Positions 10,696-22,844 are shown, counted from the stretch's first letter. The stretch: DNA of 64,000 nt from Ailurus styani (GCA_002007465.1 LNAC01001215.1:191540-255539), one strand, 5' to 3'. A program made the numbers and translations. Notes: generated by a model from the sequence alone, not told the origin.

Positions 10696-12239
10696 GTTAT
10701 AATTTAAGTATTATTTTCCTATGTATTTTCAGGATGATTACATTATCAATTTCCACTAACAAGTCCACTTTTTCTTACTTAAATTTTAACAATCTGACAA
10801 TGGGAACTGTTTCCGGCACTGGTTTAAACTCTGATACCCAAGTGATATCTGACTAATATCATTTAGACCCATAAAAGAATTTATTTACCCTGCTTCTAGA
10901 TAACAAAATTTTGCTTTCAATATAAACCTGACAACACATTGAATGTGGAAGGGAAGGAAAATATAACTAATTAAAAAATAATTGATGGCTAAGTTGTCTG
11001 ATTCTTAAATTTGATGAAATGGGATTTACTAGTGGGCGGGCTCTTGAACTTAGAATATCTATTTTTGATGTGAAGTACATCTAAAGGATTCTCATGTAAG
11101 AGTTGTATGAAAGTGGCCTAACCACCACTCAGTCTATTTCCAACAGTTATCTGCCAGTACGAGTGCTTTGGTACCATTATAAAAATCTGTCAAGCATTCA
11201 AAACCAATTAAACAAGGATGTCAAGTGTTGTCATGCCACCTGTCCTTTTACTCCTTGGGGGCTCCTACTGTCCATTTTCAGTTAAAAATATATCCTGCTA
11301 TATTGAAGTTTTTGACAAGATAAGCATTACTATTTTTATGTCCATCTCTTAAACAAAAGTAAATGTGACTGTCTTTGAGGGACCAATAATTATCATAAGC
11401 TACAGATGATTTTCCTGGTCACTACATTCTATAAACTTCTATTATCAAGAAAAAAAATCTCAATTTTTCCAGGTGATTTTCCAAATTTTAGGTCTATTAC
11501 TGAATAACTTTCAGAGAATAACTATTAGAGAATAGTTACCAACATGCCTATTTGATCTAAAAGATAAAAATGTAAAAGCTAGTAATTGGAGTGAATAAAT
11601 TACTGATAACATTTTAGAATAGTTTCCTAAAATTGTTGGTGTATGTGTATCATTTAAAAGTTTTCAAATAGCTTTGATGACTTTAAATAAACTCAGCAAA
11701 ATTTTAAATCACAGTGTTCAATAGCAACAAATCAAGTACCTACTTCGCATTAAGAAATTTTAAGATCTTTGAGGCCTAGAAAGAGGTGATATTTTGAAAA
11801 TATTTAAAGACAATGAATAAATATTGCAATAAAAAGTATTAAATTCTAAGTCCTAAAATGTTTTTAAAGATTGTAATTAAAACTTTCTGAGGAGAAATAA
11901 TAACAGAACTATAAAGTATATGTTCTGGCTTCAATGGATTTCTTCTCCATTTAGATAATTAAATTTAGCAGGAAGGAATTGATAATAACAAAATGAGTGA
12001 TCCAGAACTTAAAAGAAAGTATTATATCAAAGCTCCTCAAAAAATACTGAAAGATATTAACATTTATCATAATTAAAACCTGCACAATGTAATATTTACT
12101 TTATCTAAAAGACAAGATTTATTAGAAGTTAGAAAATTTCAAAAACATTACCAATTCTATAATTAAGAAAGACAGGAATTATAGGTGAATATAAGCCAAC
12201 ATCAGATTGATCAATAAAAACATCAACAGTATTACTTAT
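10696..12239. other. No gene or recognised repeat; AT-rich
   Basis: Long AT-rich stretch. The frame at 11103-11285 shows no recognisable domain. Nothing is assignable. Confidence 0.45.
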
Positions 12240-13310
12240 GAAAAATTACATCAACAGTATGGTATTGGCATAAAAATACACACAGATCAATGAAAAAAGG
12301 ATAGAGTCTGAAAATAAGCCCACTTCTATAGTCAATTAATCTATGACAAAGGAAGAAGGAATATACAATGGGGAAAAGACAAGTCTTTTTAATAAATGGT
12401 GTTGGGGGCACCTGGGTGGCTCAGTGGGTTAAAGCCTCTGCTTTCAGCTCAGGTCATGATTTCAGCGTCCTGGGATCGAGGCCCACATCAGGCTCTCTGC
12501 TCAGCAGGGAGCCTGCTTCCTCCTCTCCCTGTCTCTCTGACTGCCTCTCTGCCTACTTGTAATCTCTCTCTCTGTGTCAAATAAATAAATAAAATCTTTA
12601 AAAAAATAAAAATAAAAATAAATGGCATTGGGAAAACTGGCCAGCTACATGCAAAAGAATGAAACTTGACCACTTTCTTACAACATACATAAAATAAACT
12701 CAAAATAGATTAAAGACCTAATTGTGAGGCCTGAAACCAGTAAACTCTTAAGGGACAATATAAGTACTAATCCTTTGGACATGGGATTTAGCAAAGTATT
12801 TATGGATATGTCTCCCCAGGCAAGGAGAACAAAAGCAAAAATAAACTACTGGGATAATACCAAAAAAAAAAAAAAAAAGATTTTGCATAGCAAATGAAGG
12901 AAACCATCAACATAACGAAAAGACAACCCAGTAAATGGGAGAAAATATTTGCAAATGGTATCTGTTAAGGGGTTAATATCCAAAGTATATAAAGAAATTA
13001 TACAACTCAACACCAAAAAAACCCCCCAAATAATCTGACTAAAAACAGGTATTTTTCCAAAGAAGACATAAAGATGGCCACTAGACCCATGAAAAGATGC
13101 TGAATATCACTAATTATCAGGGATATGTAAACCGAAATCACAACGACATACCACCTGATATCTGTCAGATGGTTAAAATCAAAAATGTAAGAAACAGTGT
13201 TGAGGATGTGGAGAAAAAGGCATCTTCTTGCACTGTTGTTGGGAATGCAAACAGGTGTAGCCACTGTGGAAGTCAGTATGGAGCCTCCTCAAAAAATTAA
13301 AAATAGAACT
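12240..13310 (+). pseudogene. LINE-1 ORF2 C-terminal remnant
   Basis: In intact LINE-1s ORF2 encodes an endonuclease/reverse transcriptase; only the part downstream of the reverse transcriptase, ending near the cysteine-rich C terminus, survives here. The stretch at 13097-13300 translates to short ORF2-like pieces, but frameshifts, stops and the SINE insertion break it. It cannot encode a functional protein. Confidence 0.8.
12407..12616 (+). mobile_element. Can-SINE nested in LINE-1
   Basis: Head gggcacctgggtggctcag, tcaggtcatgatttcagcgt, ctctgctcagcagggagcct, gcctacttgtaatctctctc and AAATA tail. Target-site duplication: aataaatggtgttggg at 12391-12406 and aataaatggcattggg at 12617-12632, both LINE-1 sequence, so the SINE is younger than the LINE-1. 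Confidence 0.97.
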
Positions 13311-13909
13311 ACCATATGATCCAGTAATTGCATTATTGGGTATTTACCCAAAGAATACAAAAACACTAATTTAGAAGATATATGCATGTTTCTTGAAGCA
13401 TTATTTACAATAGCCAAACTATGGAAGCAGCCTAAGTGTCCATCAATAGATGAATGGATAAAGAAGACGTAGTATATGTATACAGTGGAGTATTATTCAG
13501 CCATAAAAAGAATGAAATTTTGCCATTTGCGACATCATGGATCTAGAGAGTATAACGCTAAGCAAAGTAAGTCAGTCAGAGAAAGACAAACACCAAAGAC
13601 AAACACCAAATGATTTCACTCTTAATGTGGAATTTAAGAAGCAAAACGTATGAGCAAAGTGAAAAAAAAGAGACAAACCAAAAAAACAGACTGTTAACAT
13701 AGAGTACAAACAGATGGTTACCAAAGGGGAGGTCGGTGGGGAAATGGGTAAAATAACTGAAGGGGATTAAGAGTACACTTATCTCGAAGAGCACTAAAGA
13801 ATATATACAATTGTTGAATCACTGTATTGCACATCTGCAACTAATCTAACACTGTATGTCATGTCAACTATACCATAATTAAAGGGAAAAAAGGGAAGAA
13901 GAACACTTA

Positions 13910-14143
13910 ACAAGATTTACCTGCCTGGCAAATGTTTAAGTATACTGTTCAGTATCGTTAACTATAGGCACTTGCAATATAGTAGATCTCTAGGACTTTT
14001 TCATCCTGTATAATTAAACTCGTACCCTTTGACTAATACCCTCCCATTTCCCTTCCTCCCATCCCCTGGCAACCACCATTTAACTCTCTGCTTCTATGAG
14101 TTTCACTCTTTTAGATTCCTCCTACAAGTGGCATCAAGTAGTA
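13910..14143 (-). mobile_element. Old LINE-1 3' end, minus strand
   Basis: aggacttttt-type sequence, then ccatcccctggcaaccacca, ctgcttctatgagtttcact and cttttagattcctcctacaa are the reverse complement of an L1M 3' UTR. It is joined directly to LINE-1 sequence in the other orientation (next entry). Confidence 0.75.
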
Positions 14144-14215
14144 CTTGCAACAACATGGATGAACCTGGAGAACATTATGACAAGTGAAAAAAGCCAGACA
14201 CGGGGGCTAGAAGGT
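14144..14215 (+). mobile_element. Inverted 5' part of the same old LINE-1
   Basis: ttgcaacaacatggatgaac, tggagaacattatgacaagt and aaaaaagccagacac are sense-strand LINE-1 3' region. Minus-then-plus order is what a 5' inversion (twin priming) of a minus-strand insertion leaves. Confidence 0.7.
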
Positions 14216-16794
14216 ATTCTTGAGCATCATAATCAATGGATAACAACAAAGCAAAGCTTCCTGGTAATTAACTTAGAATAGTACAAAAAACTGGTGAAGA
14301 TCCACTGAATTGTATTTACTAATGGTGGAAAAAGCAACTTATTCAATGGAAGTTATAGCGTTACAATCTACAGGAATCAATATATGATTCATTCGTTCAT
14401 TCAAAACAATAAACATTTTTAGGTGAGATAACTGCAGCACATTGTCAAGATAATTTGCCCTAATAGGTAAGTAGGATAAATGGTTATAGACCCTCAAATC
14501 TTGGAGACAAAAAAACATTAAGGTTTAGTTCCTTGTCACATAATTGTTCAAGTTACGGTTTTCAGGTCACAGGCAGTTCTCTGTCACATAATCTCTCTAG
14601 AACCCAAGCTGATGGATGCATTGACACCTTCAACTTCTGACTTCTAAAAGTCACTCTGGTCATTGCAATCCCAGCTTAGCCTGGAGAGAGACAAAAACAA
14701 AAAGCACAGCCACTTTCTTAAAGACCCTATCATGGAAGAGAAACACATTACTTCCATTCACATTTCATTACAGAGATATTGGTACAGGGTCACACTTTAC
14801 TACACTGGGGGCTGGGAAATGTAAGTTTACTGTGTGTCAGAGAAGGGGAAATAGATTTTTGTGGGCAAATGCAGATTTTGTCCCAATCAGTAAGAGACAA
14901 ATAGGGATTTCAACGTAAGCAGGCAAGAACAGAGTTTATGCTCTTAAATATTATTCTAAGCAAAGAAGTGGAGTACTAGATTTTACTTTTAAATAAGCCT
15001 CTAGTTAGACGCTGATACAAAGAAATACCTTCAAACTTAATCAAGTTTTGATTAGCTGTCTTTCCACTGGAACTCTTTCTTAGTCATAGCTATTTTTTAT
15101 TACTATTTCATATGTAGTGTTTAATAACTGTAAATATTGTGCACAGAAAAGTAAAACTTCTGTTGACTCATCCAAGGTCTTACTGACTAAAGTTAAATTT
15201 GAGGGACAATGGAAGTAAAATTAGAATGAGAAAGGGAGGCACTTGCCTTCTATAGCATTTTTTTCTTTGTAGACTAATTATTTTAATAATTAAAAATAGA
15301 AATAAATTACTGGATTGGAATTTAATTACATATATTAAATACTTTTATATATACATATAACATCCATATATTACATATGACATTCATCTATCTGACATTT
15401 TTCTATCTGTAACCTATCTGCCTACCTATTATCTTTACATGGTACTCTCCTACATAGTTTCCTTTTTTAGATACTGGATGTTTGCAAAGAAAGTACTAAC
15501 TGAAGCCCTAAAAAAGTTCTATCTTCTTGAAGCTATTTGAAATCATATCTAAGAATCACCATCGAGCCAAAAGGAAAACTACAGAAATGTCTCATCCCAA
15601 ATCCACAACTTGCTATTCCACTGATTTACAAAGCCCATGATTTTATAAAACTCCAGATCTCTCAACAATAAAATATCTGATTGTTTCACCTGCCAATTTT
15701 TTATAAAAATAGAAATATTAATTTAATTTTAATTAAAATGGAAGCAGGAAACGTGCAAACGGATTAGGTTGAAAGGGAAAAATTCTGATAGCTCAAGAAA
15801 TTTGAAAAATCACACGTTCTTCAATTAAGCGTATTTTTCTTCTATGTTAGATTATATCAGAGATCTACTTTAATACAAAAATTCTGTCATTCCAAGAAAA
15901 CACACGTATTCAGCATATCATTTCCATTCCTAATACTTGTGTAAAGTGTTTTTTGGTAAGATGCAGTTTAATTAAACATGCATTAAAATTAGTTTCTAGA
16001 ACTGAACAAATAAAAGGTACTTAAACAGGTGTAATACAAATATTTTTGTTTACTTGGTATTTCATATATTTAGAAATGATAAGTAGTAATTGTGTCATTA
16101 AGAGCTGTGACTAGAAAATAGTAACTCAAAGATATTTAATGACATTAGGTATATATTTTAATATATTTGCCACTAATTTGAAGTACTGTCACTTCTGAAA
16201 ATAAAGGTAACTGTGCACAACCAAAGCAGAGAAATAATTCACAAAAGTAAAATTATCAAAGCACTTTTTCTTCTTACTCTAGCAAATGGAATAAAACCAG
16301 GAAATAGAGGGAAAGAGCAGTTCTGCACCAGCAGCTAATTTTTGGCAGATTGATCCTTCAGGATCCATGGTAAAAAGTGCATTTTAAGTAGCTATAATTT
16401 TGTTTTAAAATAGAGAGATTCTAAGACACAGTCAGAGATACTTTGGGAATAGAAATGAGGAAGTAATATGCAATTACTTTACTTCTGAATCTTCAGATAC
16501 TTTAAACTACATTTGGGCCTTTTAATTGGTAGGTCTGACAGTTTATGTGACCCGTTAAAGTCCTCTACAATTATACCTTATAAGGCCACGTTGGTATTTT
16601 AATTTATGTTCAATTGAAATTTTTAGTTTCTGAATTTTATAAAGACAATTTCAAACTACCCGGTTAAGAATGTGTTTCTTCAATATTTCTATATATTTTA
16701 AAATGTAAATTATATGACAATAGAAATATTAATGATAGTTTATTTGAAATCTTATTGCTAGAAATGCTTTAATAAAATTTAATTCATTTTTAAA
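14216..16794. other. No gene or recognised repeat
   Basis: AT-rich stretch of about 2.6 kb. Only small signs of order: a (ttca)-type patch at 14385-14405 and TA-rich, tcta-rich sequence at 15330-15440. No long open frame, no recognisable RNA gene or element. Confidence 0.4.
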
Positions 16795-16987
16795 TTTTTT
16801 TTAACTTTATTTATTTATTTGACAGAGAAAGAGAGATCACAAGTAGGCAGATAGGCAGGCCGAGAGACAGTAGGAAGCAGGCTCCCCGCTGAGCAGAGAG
16901 CCCGATGCGGGCCTCCATCCCAGGACCATGAGATCATGACCTGAGCCAAAGACAGAGGCTTTATCCCACTGAGCCACCCAGGCGCCC
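16795..16987 (-). mobile_element. Can-SINE, first of a tandem pair
   Basis: T-run, ttatttatttatttgacaga, atcacaagtaggcagatagg, ccccgctgagcagagagccc and head actgagccacccaggcgccc. Same orientation as the SINE 15 bases downstream. Confidence 0.94.
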
Positions 16988-17001
16988 TTATTATTAAATA
17001 A

Positions 17002-17180
17002 TTTTTTTAAAGATTTTATTTATTTATTTGACACAGAGAGAGAGAGATTACAAGTAGGCAGAAAGGCAGACAGAGAGGGAGAGTAGGAAGCAGGCTCCCC
17101 ACTGAGCAGAGAGCCCGATGCGGGCCTCCATCCCTGAGCCGAAAGCAGAGGCTTTAACCCACTGAGCCACCCAGGCTCCC
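17002..17180 (-). mobile_element. Can-SINE with internal deletion, second of pair
   Basis: Same layout as its neighbour, but about 20 bases between gcctccatccc and tgagccgaaag (normally covering aggaccctgagatcatgac) are absent. The direct repeat ttattattaa(a)taat at 16988-17001 and 17181-17194 looks like its target-site duplication, so two separate insertions are more likely than a duplication. Confidence 0.93.
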
Positions 17181-17250
17181 TTATTATTAATAATATTAAT
17201 AATATTAATAATATTAAATAATATTGATAAATAAATATTAAATAATTTCT
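17181..17250. repeat. (TAATAT)n/(ATT)n tract
   Basis: ttattattaataatattaat and following units repeat irregularly after the second SINE head, probably expanded from the AT-rich target duplication. Confidence 0.75.
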
Positions 17251-17389
17251 AATTAAACTTTTTATTGTAGTTTTAATTTGATTAATCAAAAACTGCTTTA
17301 ATCTTTTAACTTGTTTCATATGTAATCACAGATTTAGAAGATCAATCAGTACTTATTAAATACTCTAGTGATGATTCATCTGTACCTTT

Positions 17390-18480
17390 GGATCCATGGT
17401 TTGGTGCCAGCCATTAATTTTGGGAAATTCTCAGTCATTGTTTCAAATATTCTTCTATTCCTTTCTCTCTCTTCACCTCTGCTGTTCCCATTATGCATAT
17501 TTTACACTTTTGGAAGCTGTCGACCATAGTCCTTCGATATTTTGTTCTGCATTTTTTAGTTTTTGTCATCTTTTGCTTTTGGGTCTTCAAGGATTCTACT
17601 GATATATTTCTAGCTTAGAGTCTTTTTTGTCAGCTGTGTCTAGTCTACCAGAAGCCCATCATATGCATTCTTCATTTCTGTCATGGTATCTTTGATCTCT
17701 AACATTTCTTTTTGGTTGTTTCTCAGTATTTCTCTCTGTTTATATAGCTCATCTGTTTTTTCATGCTGTCTATTTTATCTACTAGAGACCTTCAAATATT
17801 ACTCATAGCTATTTTAAATTCTTGGTCTGATAATTTCAACATCCCTGCCATGTCTGGTTGTTGCTTACTCTGTTTTTTAAATTGTGTATTTTACCTTTCA
17901 TTATGCCTTATAATTTTTTCTTGATAGCCAGATATGATACACAGATAGAAGGAATTGCTGCAAATAGGTTTTTAGTAATATGGTGGTGAGAGGAAGGGTT
18001 CTTTAGTCCTATGATAAGGTCTCAGTCTTTTAGTGAGCCTGTGCTTCTGGACTGGGAATTTCATAAGAGTTTCTCAGTTTATTTCTCCTCCATTACGTAG
18101 GGCAGGATGGCAACCATGGGCTGGAGTTAAGAATTTCCCTTCCACCAGGGCAGTTAGGCTCTGACAATAACCCACATGGTCATACTCTCATTAACTAGCT
18201 TCCCCTGGAACAGCCATCGTTCCATGGGAACCGAGTGTTGTGATACCTTACAAAATGATTCCTTTTCCCCTCCTTTCTGCCAGAACCAAGAGGTAAAACT
18301 CACAAAACTCAGCCCATTCCCTCAACACCCTCATGACGGCCCCCTGGAGTTTTTAACATTCAGATTCCTCTGCACTGAGCCCCCAGCAATTTGTCACTTA
18401 CTGTTCAGGTCTTCTTATTCATCAGTGCTTAAGTGGCAGTTTCAGCTTTAAAGTCTCTGCTTTGGTAACCATGACTCCCG
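17390..18480 (-). mobile_element. Ancient LINE-1 5' region, minus strand
   Basis: attctcagtcattgtttcaa, ttcttctattcctttctctc, tcccattatgcatattttac, catctgttttttcatgctgt, cttggtctgataatttcaac, ccatgtctggttgttgctta and cttgatagccagatatgata follow the reverse complement of the L1M 5' UTR/ORF1 upstream region as I recall it. The open frames at 17396-17602 and 18176-18451 are antisense chance frames. Confidence 0.7.
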
Positions 18481-18734
18481 GGATTCACCTATCTCTACAG
18501 TCTTGGGAGTAGGGGTTTGCCCTGTTTCCACACCTCTCAAGAATTCTAGAGGAGTTGGTGATTTTTGCGGTCTGTTCAGTTTTTTGTTAGGATAGAGTGA
18601 AGCTTCCAAGCTCCTTACATGCAGAACTGGAAACTGGAAGCTGACACATTACCTTTGAAGAAGCAAGTAAGGTTGATAGTTGATATTCTCATTAACACTG
18701 ACAGTGGCTTAATATTGAAAAAAAATACCCATAA

Positions 18735-18810
18735 ATATGTATGTGTATATATATATATATGTATATATATATGTATATATATGTATGTATATATATGTAT
18801 ATATATATAA
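18735..18810. repeat. (TA)n with tg interruptions
   Basis: tatatatatatatatgtata and similar units over about 75 bases. Low-complexity open frames on both strands (18615-18924) come from this tract. Confidence 0.92.
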
Positions 18811-18897
18811 TTCAAAAATATGAAGAAACACTATCTGACTTAAATTTGAACAAAATTTGAACATTTGAATAGACATTTCACTAAGAATATACACCCT

Positions 18898-18925
18898 CAT
18901 GCATGCATGCATGCACACACACACA
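18898..18925. repeat. (ATGC)n(AC)n microsatellite
   Basis: catgcatgcatgcatgcaca followed by cacacaca. Confidence 0.85.
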
Positions 18926-19679
18926 GTTCATTTTCATGACCTTGGTAGTTATAGTCTGTAAAACTATCACAAATGCTAAATCAGAAAGTACTGAATGATT
19001 GATCCTACCAGAAATACAGGGTTAGGTTCCTGTAAGCCTCTGGTCACAACATTTTCATCAAGTGATTAACAAATAACCTTGTTTTATGTGTGTTTCTCTT
19101 TAAAGATGCCCATTCAATATATATTGTTGGTTCCTTCACATTAAACATAAAAGCCAAGAGCACTTAACTCATGAATGAATAAAGCTTATCTAACATATGT
19201 TTTCTCTGTCAGGTCACTTGGGGGAAATTATAAATAGCAAAATAATCTATGAAAGCATAAAAATACAGAAATCATGGCACTAAATAGACTGCAAAATGGG
19301 ACACGGTTTATAGTATGAGAGATGAAACAAGTAGGCAGAGCACTGCTTTGTTCACCTTCATCTAGGACCATTCTCGTTGGGGAATTTAAATTTTTCACGG
19401 CTCTTTACATACCCGTAAATGACTGTGAGTGTTGATTTGGGGGATACAAATAATTTTACCTAATAGAACATTTTGAAATACAAATCCTTGAGTAATGAAA
19501 ATTGACTACATATGTGTATGTGTATGGAGTATGTTTATATATATTTTATAATATAAATATAAGTATGTATATGTAATATACAGAAGTAAAATATACACAG
19601 ATTTAATTTATATAGCTATATACATACATAAGCTCATAAAAGTTACTCATTTTAAGTATTCATCAAGAAAATATATATT
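18926..19679. other. No gene or recognised repeat
   Basis: AT-rich with a TA-rich stretch at 19505-19625. Nothing else assignable. Confidence 0.4.
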
Positions 19680-20214
19680 AATACTATAGTGAGATACCAC
19701 TATCTGCCCACTAGAATAGCTAAAATTAGGAAACACTGGTAATACTGAGTGGTAATGAGGATATAAAGAGAACTCTCATTTATTATTAGTAGGAATGTAA
19801 AATATTACAGACATTTTGGAAAATGTACTCTCTTTAAAAGTTAAGCATAATTTACTTTATAACTCATCATTTTAACTACTAGATATTTATGTAAAATAAA
19901 TGAAAGTATATGTTCTCAAAAAGGCTTATATTGCAGCTTTATTCATTATAGCCCAAATCTGGAAACAACTCAAATATAAGTCAACAGTTGAATGGATAAA
20001 CAAATTGTGACCTATTCATACAATGAAATAATATTCAGCAAGAAAAAAAGGAATAAATCACTGATACACACAGCAACATAGATCCCAAAGCATTATGCTA
20101 AGATAAAGAATCGAGGTAAGAAAGGATACAAACATGAACAGGTAATATAATGTGATTGTAATAGAAATATAACCAGTGATTGACTGGGGCTGTGCTGGGA
20201 AATGACTACAAAAA

Positions 20215-20250
20215 AAACAAAAAAAAAAAACCCCCAAAAAAACCCAGAGG
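20215..20250. repeat. A-rich/C-rich low-complexity tract
   Basis: A run of A interrupted by cccccaaaaaaaccc. The reverse frame at 20058-20293 (poly-F) is produced by it. Confidence 0.8.
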
Positions 20251-20285
20251 AAATTTTTATTGGGTGACACAAATATTCTACATCT

Positions 20286-20495
20286 TGGGGCACCTGGGTG
20301 GTATAGTCAGTTAAGTGTCCAACTCTTGGTTTCAGCTCAGGTCATGATATCAGTGTTGTGAGAACGAGCCCTGAGTTGCTCCACACACAGTGTGGAGTCT
20401 GCTTCAGATTCTCTCTCCCTCTTCCTTTGCCCCTTCTGCTCATGTTCTCTCCCTCTCTCTCTCTAAAATAAATAAATAAATCTTAAAAAAAAAAG
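20286..20495 (+). mobile_element. Old Can-SINE nested in LINE-1
   Basis: ggggcacctgggtggtatag, cagttaagtgtccaactctt, ggtttcagctcaggtcatga, cacacacagtgtggagtctg and AAATAAATAAATCTTAAAA tail: older SINEC subfamily. Target-site duplication: aaatattctacatct at 20271-20285 and aaatattctgcatct at 20496-20510. Confidence 0.95.
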
Positions 20496-20739
20496 AAATA
20501 TTCTGCATCTCTACTCTCCTCGTGATTGTGCTGACATTTACACTTATCATAATTTATCCAACAGGACACTTAATGAATTGAATGCTTTTTGTTAAATGTA
20601 AAGTATACACTGATAAATTAATATGAGAAAAAGTGAAAAGGGACTTTGTAAAAGTAACCTACTTCATGTGCAATTCACAAAAATGGATAGATATCAAAGC
20701 AGCCAATATAATATAATATGAAAATATGCTTAAAATCTT

Positions 20740-21420
20740 TGTAATCTGGCAAATTCCAATTGACACTATCAAGATACTATTATACATCTAAAACATTTAG
20801 AAAAATTAAAATGTCTGACAATATTAGTGTTGACAGATGTATACAGGAATTTGAAACACTGGAGGTAGATATATCAATTTATATAGCCACTTTGGAAAAC
20901 AGTTTATTATAATATGGTAAATTTTAAGATCTACATCCTTTTGATGTATCAATCTCTAGAAAAAATGTTGGTCATGTCCAGCAAGAAAAATATGCAGTAT
21001 GTTCAAAACACTATTGTTTCTTAATAAGCCCAAACTGGAAACAAATTAATGGTTAATTATAATTATTTTACAGCAATAAAAATATCAAAAAACTTTGGCT
21101 ACATATTAGCAAAATGAATGCATCTCTCTAACACTGAACAAAAGAATGAGATCATCAAAGAATACATAAGGTACAACTTCATTTACATAAACTTGAATGA
21201 TTTAAAGTAATTATTAGGGTACATATATAAGCAAAAATATTATAAAAGAGTAAAGGTAATGATATATCCAAAAGTTCAATTAGTGCTTAATTCTAGGAGG
21301 AGATAGAAGGATGTGATATAATGAGACATAAAGTTTATTGACAATATCCAATTTCTAGCCAAAGGTGTTATAGATAAGCATAGTTACTTCAAACCTTTAT
21401 ATTACAGTTTCATTGCACGT
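20740..21420 (+). mobile_element. Second old LINE-1 3' fragment
   Basis: gtgttgacagatgtatacag, tatagccactttggaaaaca, agcccaaactggaaacaaat, caaaatgaatgcatctctct and acttcatttacataaacttg resemble the LINE-1 3' region. Divergence is high and the left edge is a guess. Confidence 0.6.
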
Positions 21421-21457
21421 CACACAAACACACAAGCACACACACACACACACACAA
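21421..21457. repeat. (AC)n microsatellite
   Basis: cacacaaacacacaagcaca followed by about ten AC units. Confidence 0.92.
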
Positions 21458-21569
21458 TAGTAAAATAACCCCCTGTCAGACATAGTATGGGCATTTCCTC
21501 CTGTTTTGGAAAAACGCATTAAGAGGACAAAAGATATGTGCTACGTGTAAGATAGAAGAGTAGTTTTTC

Positions 21570-21776
21570 GGGGCACCTGGGTGGCTCAGTGGGTTAAAGC
21601 CTCTGCCTTTGGCTCAGGTCATGATCTCAGGGTCCTGGGATCGAGCCCCGCATCAGGCTCTCTGCTCAGCAGGGAGACTGCTTCCTCCTCTCTTTCTGCC
21701 TGCCTCTCTGCCTACTTGTGATCTCTCTCTCTCTCTGTCAAATAAATAAATAAATAACATTTAAAAAAAAAAAGAA
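21570..21776 (+). mobile_element. Can-SINE, young mustelid-type copy
   Basis: ggggcacctgggtggctcag, tgggttaaagcctctgcctt, gccccgcatcaggctctctg, gcctacttgtgatctctctc and (AAAT)n A-tail. Perfect 11-base target-site duplication agtagtttttc at 21559-21569 and 21777-21787. Confidence 0.97.
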
Positions 21777-22085
21777 AGTAGTTTTTCAAGTTCAAAAAGG
21801 TAGTTTCAGCATCCCTAAAAATTGAAACCAATAAGAAAGTAGCAACCAACTATGTAGATTAACTCCCAAGAAAAGAAAAAAAAAACAGTAAAGATGTTGG
21901 GAGGGGAAATGAAGGCAGTGCAATTAGTGAGAAAAGAGTGTTGTCAGACTCCAGACACTCTGCCTAAATTTGCCTACTATATAATTTCCTCTAGACCGGA
22001 ACTATTAATGGTCTTTTTCATCTTCCAGAGTTAAAGATGAGAGAAAACTGATAAATACAATTGTGGCTAAAACATAAGGCCTAGT

Positions 22086-22348
22086 ATAAAATCAACAATG
22101 CAAGAAACAACAAGTGTTGGCGAGGATGTGGAGAAAGGGGAACCCTCTTGCATTGCTGGTGGGAATACAAACTGGTCCATGACCCAGTATTTCATACTAC
22201 TGGGTATTTACCCAAAGAATACAAAAACACTAACTCAAAGGGACACATACACCCCCATGTTTATAGCAACATAATCAACAATAGCCAAATTATGGAAGAA
22301 AACCTAAATACCCATCAACTGATGAATGGATAAAGAAGATGTGGTGGT

Positions 22349-22386
<38 letters not shown>

Positions 22387-22725
22387 GGAATATTACTCAG
22401 CCATAAAAAGAATGAAATCTTGCCACTTGCAATGATGTGGATAAAGCTAGAGAGTATAGTGCTAAGTGAAATAAGTCAGTCAGAGAAGGACAAATACTAT
22501 ATGATTTCACTCATATGTGGAATTTAAGAAACAAAACAAATGAGCAAAGTGAAAAAAAAAGAGAGAGACAAACCAAGGAACAGACTCTTAACTATATAGA
22601 ACAAACTAACAGTTATCAGAGGAGAGGTGGGTGGAAGATGGGTTGAATGGGTGATGGGGATTAAGGAGTGCATTTATAATGATGAGAGCTGGGTGATATA
22701 TGGAAGTGCTGAATCACTATCTATA
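22086..22725 (+). mobile_element. LINE-1 3' end, 5'-truncated
   Basis: tgttggcgaggatgtggaga, ccctcttgcattgctggtgg, gggtatttacccaaagaata, aatggaatattactcagcca, gatttcactcatatgtggaa and gggtgatggggattaaggag. About 70 bases between 'caaactgg' and 'catgacccag' are missing. The 3' terminus has been replaced by the (ATCT)n tract that starts at gaatcactat. Confidence 0.92.
22340..22383. repeat. (TG)n microsatellite inside LINE-1
   Basis: gtggtggtg then about 20 TG units where other L1 copies carry a short TA/CA run, just before aatggaatattactcag. Confidence 0.95.
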
Positions 22726-22844
22726 TATATCTGTATATAGATATATATCTGCATTTATCTATATCTATATATCTCTATGTATCTACCTATCTATATATCT
22801 ATGTATCTATGTATCTATCTATCTATCCATCTATCCATCTATCC

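Larger units (their letters stand above)
12240..13895 (+). mobile_element. 5'-truncated LINE-1, interrupted by SINE
   Basis: Runs from the ORF2 C-terminal region (acagtatggtattggcataa, gacaaaggaagaaggaatat, gggaaaactggccagctaca) through ggatgtggagaaaaaggcat, gggtatttacccaaagaata, tattattcagccataaaaag and aagtaagtcagtcagagaaa to the 3' UTR end (gaatcactgtattgcacatc, ctgtatgtcatgtcaactat) and a weak A-rich tail. Many stops and indels leave it inactive. A SINE occupies 12407-12616. Confidence 0.93.
19680..20640 (+). mobile_element. Old LINE-1 3' fragment split by SINE
   Basis: gagataccactatctgccca, ctagaatagctaaaattagg, ttggaaaatgtactctctt, ttgaatggataaacaaattg, aataatattcagcaagaaaa and, beyond the SINE, gtgattgtgctgacatttac follow LINE-1 ORF2-end to 3' UTR order at high divergence. 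Confidence 0.75.

Noticed and set aside
12368..12703. Frames such as 'GAPGWLSGLKPL' seen repeatedly (1490, 3599, 12396, 17020, 37196, 40620, 59469)
   Set aside because: All are translations of Can-SINE copies in one orientation or the other; recurrence reflects the SINE, not a protein family.
17396..18451. Frames at 17396-17602 and 18176-18451 as exons
   Set aside because: They lie antisense in an ancient LINE-1 5' region and lack supporting splice sites or codon bias.
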